Below are positions 6,947-14,247 of a stretch of DNA of 21,018 bases, piece by piece. A program made the translations under genes and the position numbers. A model generated the notes under the pieces. The model worked only from the letters and a program-made list of their open reading frames with translations. It did no database searches and was not told where the DNA came from. The DNA lies in contig CAZVDU010000074.1 in NCBI GenBank assembly GCA_964625615.1, positions 1 through 21,018 on the forward strand, written 5' to 3'. The stretch comes from M269 sp964625615. GTDB taxonomy: Bacteria; Pseudomonadota; Gammaproteobacteria; Enterobacterales; Alteromonadaceae. The stretch's first letter is position 1, and each line of letters begins with the position of its first letter.

Positions 6947-9037
6947 TCAGATGTCTGAGAAGCTTTTCCCTGAGCTTGCTAATTCAGTCAACAAATTAGC
7001 AGGTTTCCACCACTCTTTACCACTCTCGTCATAGTATTCTTGCAGTGTTTTCACGACGTTATCCAAGCCAATCATATCTGCATAAAACATAGGACCACCT
7101 TTGTAGCGAGGAAATCCGTACCCATTTAACCATATAACATCTATATCACTAGACCTATGGGCTATATTCTCTTCGAGTATTCGGGCACCTTCGTTAATCA
7201 AAGCTAATATAAGCCTGGATTCAATTTCTTCAGCTGTAATTTCACGCCTTTTAATACCTAAGTTTGCAGACTCTTGTTCGAAGATAGTAATAACGCTTTG
7301 ATCGGTTGCTTTTGCACCTTTTTCGTCATACTGATAGAACCCTGCTTTGGTTTTCTGACCCAGCCTCCCGGCTTCAACCATCAAATTTGCCGCAGCAAAG
7401 TATGCTGGATCTTTTGGTAGGTTAGGGTTTTCCTTACGCGCTTTATACGCAATATCGATACCCGACATATCGTTAACTGCAAGCGGTCCCATAGCCATAC
7501 CCCAGTTGAACATGGCCGTGTCAATTTGTTCTGGCGAGGCACCTTCAAGTAATAACATATTGGCTTCTCTTCCATAACACGAATACATGCGATTACCGAC
7601 AAACCCGTAACAAACACCGACTAAGACAGAGATTTTGCCAATCTGTTTGCCAAGGCGCATTACTTTGTCAACAGACATATCGTCGGTTTGCGATGCACGT
7701 ACCACCTCCAGCAATTTCATGATATTCGCAGGACTAAAGAAGTGCATACCAAGCACTTTTTGCGGTCGCGATGTACTAGCAGCAATTTCTTCGATATCAA
7801 GGTAGGAAGTGTTAGTCGCCAAAATAGTGCCTGGTTTACATACCGTATCCAATTTAACAAAAATATCTTTTTTGACTTCCATGCTTTCAAAGGCAGCTTC
7901 AACAACCAAATCAACATCAGATAGCTGCTGATAGTCGCACGTACCTGATATCAACGATAAGCGGCTATCCATTTGCTGTTGATTAATGCGCTTTCTTTCC
8001 ACCATCTGAGCATAACGTTTCTTTATACCATCCAGGCCTCTATTTAAATACTCATCAGAGGTTTCAACTAGCACTATCGGGAAACCTGCATTAGCAAAGC
8101 ACATAGCGATCCCACCGCCCATAGTACCTGCTCCGATCACTGCTACACTTTTTATTTTGTCAGTGTTAGACGGTGAACCTTGACGGCCTTTATATTTTGA
8201 CGCTGCTTTTTCTGCAAAAAAAGCGTGGCGCAATGAGGCCGATTGCGAAGATTCGCGGCAAGATAAAAAATACTCTCGCTCTCGTTTCACGCCATCAGCA
8301 AAAGGTAAGTTAATGGCATTTTCGATAGAGTCTATAGCTTTTTGTGGTGCTTGCTGACCTCGAGCTCGTTTCGCGAGCTTTTTACGCCAGGTTTGAAAAG
8401 TGTCTGTGCTATCCGCGGCTTTTACCGTTAGCTCAGGGATACTTATTAAAGGCTTGTCTTGTGCCAGAACATTTTTGGCGAACAAAATAGCATTATCAAT
8501 CAATTCATCTTCAACAATTTGATCAATCGTGCCCTGACTTTCCAACACGCTAACATCAACGTGTTTTCCAGAGGTGATCATGTCCAAGGCTGTTTCTAAA
8601 TAACATACCCTTGGCAGTAATTGAGTACCACCTGCACCCGGGATTAAGCCTAAATTAACCTCTGGCAACCCAACTTTTGTTCCTTTGAGAGCCACTCGAT
8701 AATGACAAGACAACGCGGTCTCAAACCCACCCCCAAGTACAGTACCAAACAAAGCAGCAATAATTGGTTTAGGACTATTTTGCAAGCTATTCAGTACATC
8801 AGGTAAATGAGGTTCAAGCGGCTTAGCACCAAACTCCGATATGTCGGCGCCAGCAATGAAAGTTTTACCTTCACAGGTGATCACTATGGCTTCCACGGCT
8901 TCGTCGCTTATCGCTTTCTCGATATTGTCCCTTATCCCTTGTCTAACAGACTGTGATAAAGCATTGACGGGAGGATTACTAATAGATAGCACGGCAATAT
9001 TTGCATGCAACGCCATAGAAACTGTCGATGAAGTCAT
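6947..9037 (-). CDS. Fused enoyl-CoA hydratase / 3-hydroxyacyl-CoA dehydrogenase (PaaF+PaaH-like role)
   Basis: The protein has 696 residues. The N-terminal crotonase domain (about 1-190) has the oxyanion segment AGADISEF (62-69), GGGFE with Glu105, and GLPEVNLGLIPGAGGTQ with Glu126; these two Glu match the catalytic pair of FadB/FadJ-type hydratases. A linker is followed by the dehydrogenase, with the NAD-binding VAVIGAGTMGGGIA (298-311) and GMHFFSP with catalytic-type His432, then two C-terminal helical domains (NGYGFPRYKGGPM near the end). The arrangement is that of FadJ and peroxisomal bifunctional enzymes. As last gene of the paa block, and with no separate paaF or paaH present, it most likely hydrates 2,3-dehydroadipyl-CoA and oxidises 3-hydroxyadipyl-CoA with NAD. 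That substrate assignment is inference from context; a general beta-oxidation role is the alternative. It starts 30 bases after the EthD-family gene. Confidence 0.9.
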   Translation of the reverse strand: MTSSTVSMALHANIAVLSISNPPVNALSQSVRQGIRDNIEKAISDEAVEAIVITCEGKTFIAGADISEFGAKPLEPHLPDVLNSLQNSPKPIIAALFGTVLGGGFETALSCHYRVALKGTKVGLPEVNLGLIPGAGGTQLLPRVCYLETALDMITSGKHVDVSVLESQGTIDQIVEDELIDNAILFAKNVLAQDKPLISIPELTVKAADSTDTFQTWRKKLAKRARGQQAPQKAIDSIENAINLPFADGVKREREYFLSCRESSQSASLRHAFFAEKAASKYKGRQGSPSNTDKIKSVAVIGAGTMGGGIAMCFANAGFPIVLVETSDEYLNRGLDGIKKRYAQMVERKRINQQQMDSRLSLISGTCDYQQLSDVDLVVEAAFESMEVKKDIFVKLDTVCKPGTILATNTSYLDIEEIAASTSRPQKVLGMHFFSPANIMKLLEVVRASQTDDMSVDKVMRLGKQIGKISVLVGVCYGFVGNRMYSCYGREANMLLLEGASPEQIDTAMFNWGMAMGPLAVNDMSGIDIAYKARKENPNLPKDPAYFAAANLMVEAGRLGQKTKAGFYQYDEKGAKATDQSVITIFEQESANLGIKRREITAEEIESRLILALINEGARILEENIAHRSSDIDVIWLNGYGFPRYKGGPMFYADMIGLDNVVKTLQEYYDESGKEWWKPANLLTELASSGKSFSDI

Positions 9038-9067
9038 GATGAGAAACTCTTTTTTGGAATATTTAAC

Positions 9068-9382
9068 TTAGATTTGTGAGTATTCACTTACTTGAATTGT
9101 AGGCGTCGAATTAGTGAAATTGGCTACGTCAGCCATCACTTCCTTTCCAGCTACCTTAACCGCATTCATAAAGTCTTTAGTGGTATCAAAAAACAAATAA
9201 CCTATGGCATGAAAAGGGGCTTTATGCGGTCCTTCTAGCGTCTTCGCTTCATCCAGCTCAATTTTTCTTAAGCCAAGAGGGCCATACTTCTGTTTAACCA
9301 ACGCTAAGTGTTTAGTTCTGTAATAATGTGCATCAAATGTCACTTCTGATTTATTAGAATATAAAATAGCGACTCTAATCAT
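9068..9382 (-). CDS. EthD-family small protein in the paa operon
   Basis: The product has 104 residues. The N-terminal pattern MIRVAILYSN, then FDAHYYRTKHLALVKQKYG (residues 16-34), is the hallmark of the EthD family (dimeric ferredoxin-like alpha+beta fold), and the length matches. The first known member was tied to ether (ETBE) degradation in actinobacteria, and the family also includes decarboxylases and dehydratases of polyketide type. No biochemical role in phenylacetate degradation is established to my knowledge. It lies 46 bases after paaX and 30 before the fused hydratase/dehydrogenase on the same strand, so co-transcription is expected. ATG at 9382 is preceded by AGAGA. It could bind or rearrange a reactive epoxide or oxepin intermediate, but that is only inference. 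Confidence 0.8.
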   Translation of the reverse strand: MIRVAILYSNKSEVTFDAHYYRTKHLALVKQKYGPLGLRKIELDEAKTLEGPHKAPFHAIGYLFFDTTKDFMNAVKVAGKEVMADVANFTNSTPTIQVSEYSQI

Positions 9383-9428
9383 AATGTTCTCTTCTAGTTC
9401 GATAACCCAATAGGGAGCTCTTCTTTAA

Positions 9429-10340
9429 TCAACCAAAGCGACTATAAAACTTTGATGTAGGTGGTGATAACAAACCTTGCGCATTGAAAAGCTGAGCTTC
9501 AATATACGCAATTGAAGGCTTGGCTAGCTGCGTGTAAAGTTTTTTCACTAAATCTTGCGCTTCATACCCAACCCATCCGTTAGGTAATAATTCGCGAGGT
9601 AAATCCTGATCTCGCAGTTGAATCCGGCGGTAATCATGTATAAGAGTCGAGCGATACATAAAGCTCTCTGCTGGGGAGAGGCTTGTTACATCAACTTTAG
9701 AATTCAATGACCTATAAAAACCGAGGAATTCCTGATAATAATCCTGAAGTGCTTCAATATCCCATTTTCGATGAACTAGGTCTTTAATAACACTCAAAGA
9801 ATACAAGTCATCCATAGCAGCAGAAAATACGGCAACATCTTTAGCGAGTTTAAGTTCCAGCAATGTTTCATCAAGCGATCTACGCTCCGATGAGGGATGA
9901 GCATATAAGCCATTTGCCAAGGTATTGAAACCCTGCCAAAGCAGACTCTTTTTCAGCGCTTCACGTTTATCTTCGGGAACCGACACTGGCATAACTAACA
10001 ACCACTTCCCATCCCAATCTATTGGCTCAGATATATAGATGCGTCTCGCAACTCTTTCGTAATGACTATGAGCTGTTTCAGAGAAGCAATAATAACTTTT
10101 ACGTCCAAACTTCTTAACTTCTAGCCAGTCACTCTGAACCAGTCGATATACTGAAGTTCGTACTAGACGCTCATGAAAGCCCAAAGGAGCTAATGTTTCA
10201 ATAATACTGCCCATCCATATCCAACCTCCATGTTGAGATACGACATCTCCGAACAATGTCACAATCATCGACGTACAGCTTACTTTGTTGTTCTTTATAT
10301 GTTCTTCAAGGGTACTTTGAAGGCTATTTATTTTGCTCAC
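9429..10340 (-). CDS. paaX: PaaX, phenylacetyl-CoA-responsive transcriptional repressor
   Basis: The 303-residue protein matches PaaX along its length (E. coli about 316). The N-terminal winged-helix region has SMIVTLFGDVVSQHGGWIWMG and LVRTSVYRLVQSDWLEVKKFGRKSYY (about 23-85). The central part (from about IDWDGKWLLVMPVSVPEDKR) has the Cas2-like ferredoxin fold known in PaaX, and the C-terminal domain contains FLGFYRSL and FMYRSTLIHDYRRIQLRDQDLPRELLP. PaaX represses paa promoters and is released by phenylacetyl-CoA. The start is a GTG at 10340, preceded by GAGG five bases upstream. Here it lies inside the catabolic block, 74 bases after paaE. If cotranscribed with paaA-E it would repress its own operon, as the operator upstream of paaA suggests. 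Confidence 0.93.
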   Translation of the reverse strand: MSKINSLQSTLEEHIKNNKVSCTSMIVTLFGDVVSQHGGWIWMGSIIETLAPLGFHERLVRTSVYRLVQSDWLEVKKFGRKSYYCFSETAHSHYERVARRIYISEPIDWDGKWLLVMPVSVPEDKREALKKSLLWQGFNTLANGLYAHPSSERRSLDETLLELKLAKDVAVFSAAMDDLYSLSVIKDLVHRKWDIEALQDYYQEFLGFYRSLNSKVDVTSLSPAESFMYRSTLIHDYRRIQLRDQDLPRELLPNGWVGYEAQDLVKKLYTQLAKPSIAYIEAQLFNAQGLLSPPTSKFYSRFG

Positions 10341-10370
10341 CCTAACCTCACCCAGTCGATTTCTTCGCTT

Positions 10371-10411
10371 CGTCAGTGCACCAAAACTCTTCTAGCGTGA
10401 GCTGACTGACG
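10371..10411. repeat. Inverted repeat in the paaE-paaX gap
   Basis: CGTCAGT (10371-10377) and ACTGACG (10405-10411) are exact 7-base inverted copies separated by 27 bases. The 27-base spacing equals that of the PaaX-type operators in this window, but the half-site sequence differs from TGATAC. A direct repeat CTAGCG also lies at 10392-10397 and 10415-10420. It may be a weak mRNA stem between paaE and paaX, or chance. Confidence 0.3.
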
Positions 10412-10414
10412 TAA

Positions 10415-11512
10415 CTAGCGTTGGTCAAAATCAACTTCCACATCATCACTGATTGGATGTGCCTGACAAGTTAGAATATAGCCTTCTGCAATTTCATGTG
10501 GTTCAAGCCCATGGCTAATATCCATATCAACCTTCCCTTTAATTAGTTTTGCCTTACAAGTAGAGCAAACTCCAGCTTTGCACGAATAAGGTAACTCCAT
10601 ACCATTGTCTCTGCCGGCATCAAGTATATTTTCACCGACCGTAGCAAGCTTGATCTTAATCGAACGACCATCCGCGACTAATGTCACATTACTGGTTTTA
10701 TCTTCACCATAAGTTTCGACTCTTTCTTTGGCCTTTTTGAGGACTTTTTCTGAATCTTCTGAAGAGCTACTAAAAAGCTCATAGTGAATTTGCTCGGTTT
10801 TCAACCCCTCATGTCTAAATCCTCGAGAGACTTCAGACATCAATGACTCGGGACCACAAATAAAGGCATCATCAGTATTAGCAATATCAATCAGCCTGTG
10901 CTTTTGTAATTCATAACCCTTTTTATTATCGATACGCCCTAGCAAAAGGTCTGAGCCTTGATCTTCTTGGCTCATGATATTGATCCATTTAAAACGATCA
11001 ATGTAACGGTTTTTTAGATAGCTAAGTTCTTCCTTAAACATCATAGAATTACTTTGACGGTTTCCGTAAATAAGCACCACTTGACTATTAGGTTCAACCG
11101 CTAGGACAGACTTAAGAATAGATAATATGGGAGTAATACCACTACCGACGGCAATACACATATAATTCTTTGTATGCTCAGGAGAAAGCTTTGTATAAAA
11201 AGCGCCTTGTGGAGGCATAACGTCAATGACATCTCCTACAGTGAAGTTGTCATTCGCAAAGTTCGAAAATTTCCCATCCTCTACACGCTTAATACCGACG
11301 CGTAACGTATTATCTTGGGTACCTGAACAAATAGAATAAGCTCTGCGAACCTCTTCTCCATTAATCTGTACTTTTAAAGTGAGAAACTGCCCTTGTATAA
11401 AAGAAAATGTCTCTTTTAGTTCATTAGGAACTTGAAAAGTCACACAGACAGCTGAATCAGTTTCTGGTTCTACGCTTTGTATTGTTAACGGATAAAACTG
11501 TGTATCGGCCAT
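10415..11512 (-). CDS. paaE: PaaE, reductase subunit of phenylacetyl-CoA 1,2-epoxidase
   Basis: The product has 365 residues. The N-terminal ferredoxin-reductase half carries the flavin motif RAYS (57-60), the NADPH-side motif GSGITP (123-128) and CGPE (219-222). The C-terminal plant-type 2Fe-2S ferredoxin has cysteines 311, 316, 319 and 349 (C-x4-C-x2-C-x29-C). It passes electrons from NADPH through FAD and the iron-sulfur cluster to the di-iron PaaA subunit. Length and motifs match E. coli PaaE. The start is ATG at 11512 with a strong AAGGAG six bases upstream. It follows paaD by 21 bases in the paaABCDE operon. Confidence 0.95.
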   Translation of the reverse strand: MADTQFYPLTIQSVEPETDSAVCVTFQVPNELKETFSFIQGQFLTLKVQINGEEVRRAYSICSGTQDNTLRVGIKRVEDGKFSNFANDNFTVGDVIDVMPPQGAFYTKLSPEHTKNYMCIAVGSGITPILSILKSVLAVEPNSQVVLIYGNRQSNSMMFKEELSYLKNRYIDRFKWINIMSQEDQGSDLLLGRIDNKKGYELQKHRLIDIANTDDAFICGPESLMSEVSRGFRHEGLKTEQIHYELFSSSSEDSEKVLKKAKERVETYGEDKTSNVTLVADGRSIKIKLATVGENILDAGRDNGMELPYSCKAGVCSTCKAKLIKGKVDMDISHGLEPHEIAEGYILTCQAHPISDDVEVDFDQR

Positions 11513-11533
11513 GCTGGCTCCTTGGTGTTCTTT

Positions 11534-12085
11534 TTAGATACTCTTAAAAAAATCAAATGGCTCGAGACAGCTATCGCATTGAAATAACGCTTTACAGGCT
11601 GTCGAACCAAATTCACTGACTAAGTGCGTTTCTATCGATTGACAATGAGGGCATTTAACATTCGCATCAGGTGTAACGTGCTTCATACAGCCCATGGCTG
11701 AATCTGATGGTGGAGCAATGCCGTACTCCCGAAGCTTGGTTTGTCCTTCGATTGTCATATCGTCGGTTGTCCATGCCGGCGATAAAGTCAATTCAACGTT
11801 AATATTGTTATACCCCTTCTGGTTTAGAAGGGTTTCTATGTCTTCCTTGATAGCATCCATAGCTGGGCAGCCTGAATAGGTTGGTGTAATTATGACCGAA
11901 ACACAGCCACTGACTACTTGTACATCACGAAGAATGCCTAGATCCCAAATAGACAAAACAGGAAGCTCTGGATCTTTTACTTCATCCAGCAAATCCCAAA
12001 GCTCTGCGTGCAAAGAAGACCTGCGATGTTGAATGCGATCGTATTGGACTCTAGGCACAGTTTCGATAACATTCATAGTTACCAT
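11534..12085 (-). CDS. paaD: PaaD, MIP18-family iron-sulfur/di-iron maturation factor of the epoxidase
   Basis: The product has 183 residues. The MIP18 (DUF59) domain shows DPELPVLSIWDLGILRDV (39-56) and TPTYSGCPAMDAI with Cys73. The C-terminal extension has paired CPHC (145-148) and CDSC (170-173), a zinc-ribbon-like motif typical of PaaD. PaaD is not part of the PaaABCE enzyme but is needed to make it active, probably in metal or cluster insertion. ATG at 12085 overlaps the end of paaC by 7 bases, with AGG six bases upstream. A second in-frame ATG at 12076, just past the paaC stop, would remove three residues. The overlap argues for translational coupling. Confidence 0.95.
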   Translation of the reverse strand: MVTMNVIETVPRVQYDRIQHRRSSLHAELWDLLDEVKDPELPVLSIWDLGILRDVQVVSGCVSVIITPTYSGCPAMDAIKEDIETLLNQKGYNNINVELTLSPAWTTDDMTIEGQTKLREYGIAPPSDSAMGCMKHVTPDANVKCPHCQSIETHLVSEFGSTACKALFQCDSCLEPFDFFKSI

Positions 12086-12846
12086 TCACAACCTGGGTAG
12101 GCACGATGAACACTTTGCATAACAGTAAGCAAATGCCCAAGATGTTCGGTGTGGTAGCCTTCTCGACCACCTCGAACAGCCCAATCGTTCTCGGGAACAG
12201 CCAAAGTGGCCTCATCTAAGATAGATGAGATAATATCAAGCCACTGTGTCTTAAGTGCCGAAGTATCAACTGCCACTCCTTGTTCTATCAACCTCAATTC
12301 AAGTGCATCAGGTTCAAAAAGCTCATTGGTATAGCCGAACAATTCACTGAGTGCCTTTACCATACGATTATGGCTTTCTTCGGTACCATCACCTAAACGT
12401 ATCGTCCAATCTCGACTCCGCCTAAGATGATAAAGCGTTTCTTTTTCTGCTTTTGCAGCAATAGCTGCAAGGTTTTTATCTGTCGAATTCTTGAGTAAAG
12501 GTAAATAGAGTGAGTTATAAACGTCAATGAACAATTGACGCACCATAGTATAAGCAAAATCACCTTTGGGAAGTTCGTTTAACAAGTAGTTTTTAAAGTC
12601 TCGTTCACCACGTAGGAAAGCAAAATCGTCTTCGGTTTTATCATCGACACTAAGATGAGAGGCATAGTCGTAGTACATTCTGGCTCTACCTAAATAGTCC
12701 AATGCCACATTACCTAATGCAATATCTTCTTCCAAAAAAGGACCTTTGCTTGCCCATTCAGAAATTCGGTGCCCTAAAATAAGAGAGTCGTCCCCTAACC
12801 TTAATGCGTAGTTAAAAACATCTTCTTGTAATTGCGTTTGTTTCAT
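12079..12846 (-). CDS. paaC: PaaC, structural subunit of phenylacetyl-CoA 1,2-epoxidase
   Basis: The product has 255 residues (E. coli 248). It is a mainly helical ferritin-like protein with LGDDSLILGHRISEW (about 17-31), LEEDIALGNVALDYLGRAR and EKETLYHLRRSRDWTIRLGDGTEES, all hallmarks of PaaC. It forms the heterodimer with PaaA that is the core of the epoxidase and lacks a full metal site of its own. The start at 12846 lies 12 bases after paaB, and the end overlaps paaD. Its C-terminus (GHLLTVMQSVHRAYPGCEW) is intact. Confidence 0.95.
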   Translation of the reverse strand: MKQTQLQEDVFNYALRLGDDSLILGHRISEWASKGPFLEEDIALGNVALDYLGRARMYYDYASHLSVDDKTEDDFAFLRGERDFKNYLLNELPKGDFAYTMVRQLFIDVYNSLYLPLLKNSTDKNLAAIAAKAEKETLYHLRRSRDWTIRLGDGTEESHNRMVKALSELFGYTNELFEPDALELRLIEQGVAVDTSALKTQWLDIISSILDEATLAVPENDWAVRGGREGYHTEHLGHLLTVMQSVHRAYPGCEW

Positions 12847-12858
12847 AGTGGCCAGCCT

Positions 12859-13146
12859 TTACATATTCCCCACTTCTTTAGGAAGCGGGTAATAAGTTGC
12901 ATGGCGATAAGGTTTATCGTCTGAAGGGTCAAAAAACATGTCGTTATCCCCTTCTTGCGAGGCACAAATATCAGCTGACTTAACCACCCATATGCTGACA
13001 CCTTCACTTCTGCGCGTGTATACGTCACGTGCATAGTCTAGAGCATGCTGGTGATCTTCAGCATGTAAGCTACCCACATGCTTATGATCGATCCCTCTCT
13101 TTGAGCGAATAAAAACTTCAAATAATTCGAGGTTTTCTAATGTCAT
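12859..13146 (-). CDS. paaB: PaaB, small bridging subunit of phenylacetyl-CoA 1,2-epoxidase
   Basis: The product has 95 residues, the usual size. LELFEVFIRSKRGIDHKHVGSLHA (about 6-29) and the following ARDVYTRRSEGVSIWVVKS and FDPSDDKPYRHATYYPLP blocks are characteristic of PaaB. It bridges PaaAC dimers in the multicomponent enzyme. It sits 11 bases after paaA and 12 before paaC. The ribosome site AGGAG, eight bases before ATG, is among the best in the operon. An overlapping minus-strand frame at 12843-13034 is a shadow. Confidence 0.95.
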   Translation of the reverse strand: MTLENLELFEVFIRSKRGIDHKHVGSLHAEDHQHALDYARDVYTRRSEGVSIWVVKSADICASQEGDNDMFFDPSDDKPYRHATYYPLPKEVGNM

Positions 13147-13157
13147 AATGATTACTC

Positions 13158-14111
13158 CTATGCCGCAGCTTGATTTTGACGACGTTTTACTTTTTCTTTA
13201 TAAGCATTTTGTGCATCTCTCACCCAAGTTCCTTCCTCATGTGCTTGAACGTGATGCTGAATACGTTGCCTATTGCAGTGACCATTGCCATTAATAACGT
13301 TATAGAACTCTTCCCAGTCGATTTCGCTACTATCGTAATGGCCTCGCTCTTCATTCCACTTTAGAGCTTTATCAGGATGTTCCAGGCCTAAAAACTCTAT
13401 TTGTGGAACCGTTTGGTCAATAAACTTTTGACGTAAATCGTCATTCGTTTCACGCTTTATTTTCCACTTCATGGATTTTGCAGAATGTGCAGAATCAGAA
13501 TCATGTGGCCCAAACATCATAAGGGAAGGCCAGTAGAATCGGTTCAATGAATCTTGCGCCATTTGCTTTTGTTCTGGGCTACCTTTAGCCAGTGCAATCA
13601 TGATTTGATAACCTTGGCGTTGATGAAAGCTTTCTTCTTTACAGATTCTTATCATCCCTCTTGCGTAAGGGCCATACGAAGTACGCTGCAATGAAACCTG
13701 GTTACATATTGCTGCGCCATCAACTAACCAACCTATGGCACCAATATCACCCCAAGTTTGCGTAGGATAGTTAAATATTGATGCATATTTTGCCTTGCCT
13801 GTTTGCAACGCTTCTATCATTTCCGCTCGACTAATCCCCAATGTTTCCGTGGCACTGTATAGGTACAAACCATGCCCGGCTTCATCCTGTACTTTTGATA
13901 AGAGTACAGCTTTTCGGCGTAACGATGGCGCGCGCGTAATCCAATTTCCTTCCGGCTGCTCACCGATAATTTCCGAATGAGCGTGCTGAGAAATCTGCCT
14001 GATCAGATTTTTCCGATATGCATCTGGCATCCAATCTTTAGGCTCAATTTTCAATTCATCATCAATCTTTTTCTGAAATGTAATTTCTAACTCTTGCTCA
14101 TTAATCGTCAT
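13158..14111 (-). CDS. paaA: PaaA, catalytic di-iron subunit of phenylacetyl-CoA 1,2-epoxidase
   Basis: The product has 317 residues with start at 14111 (E. coli about 309). The ferritin-like fold carries the di-iron ligand motifs: Glu47 in HSEIIG, DEAGH with Glu77 and His80, and KEESFH with Glu160 and His163. It inserts one oxygen atom of O2 into the aromatic ring of phenylacetyl-CoA to give the 1,2-epoxide. The frame stays open to 14171, but the extra 20 residues (ILIVNYVSYLIYLTSEQII) are unlike PaaA and coincide with the promoter and operator region. MTINEQELE at 14111 is therefore the better start, although its ribosome site is weak (GTGAG). It is the first gene of paaABCDE-X and lies just downstream of a strong promoter/operator. 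Confidence 0.96.
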   Translation of the reverse strand: MTINEQELEITFQKKIDDELKIEPKDWMPDAYRKNLIRQISQHAHSEIIGEQPEGNWITRAPSLRRKAVLLSKVQDEAGHGLYLYSATETLGISRAEMIEALQTGKAKYASIFNYPTQTWGDIGAIGWLVDGAAICNQVSLQRTSYGPYARGMIRICKEESFHQRQGYQIMIALAKGSPEQKQMAQDSLNRFYWPSLMMFGPHDSDSAHSAKSMKWKIKRETNDDLRQKFIDQTVPQIEFLGLEHPDKALKWNEERGHYDSSEIDWEEFYNVINGNGHCNRQRIQHHVQAHEEGTWVRDAQNAYKEKVKRRQNQAAA

Positions 14112-14143
14112 AATTATCTGCTCACTAGTAAGATATATTAAAT

Positions 14144-14183
14144 ATGATACATAATTAACAATTAATATCAATTAAACGTATCA
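14144..14183 (-). promoter_or_regulatory. paaA promoter with embedded PaaX-type operator
   Basis: On the minus strand a promoter TTGATA (plus 14166-14171), 16 bases, TATCAT (plus 14144-14149) lies about 30 bases before paaA. Two inverted half-sites flank it: TGATAC (14145-14150) and GTATCA (14178-14183), separated by 27 bases. One half-site covers the -10 and the other sits just upstream of the -35, so a bound dimer would block RNA polymerase. The same arrangement recurs between paaZ and paaK. The extended half-site (T, purine, T, GATAC) resembles the E. coli PaaX box TRTGATTC as I remember it. The operator assignment is inference; the repeats and spacing are directly visible. Confidence 0.75.
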
Positions 14184-14247
14184 CAAACACATATCCGTTT
14201 TTAGAATCTGCATATTTAATCAATACAAATCAAAGGATTATTCAACA

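Noticed and set aside
14112..14171. N-terminal extension of PaaA to 14171
   Set aside because: The extra residues are hydrophobic, unlike PaaA, and coincide with the promoter -10 and an operator half-site.
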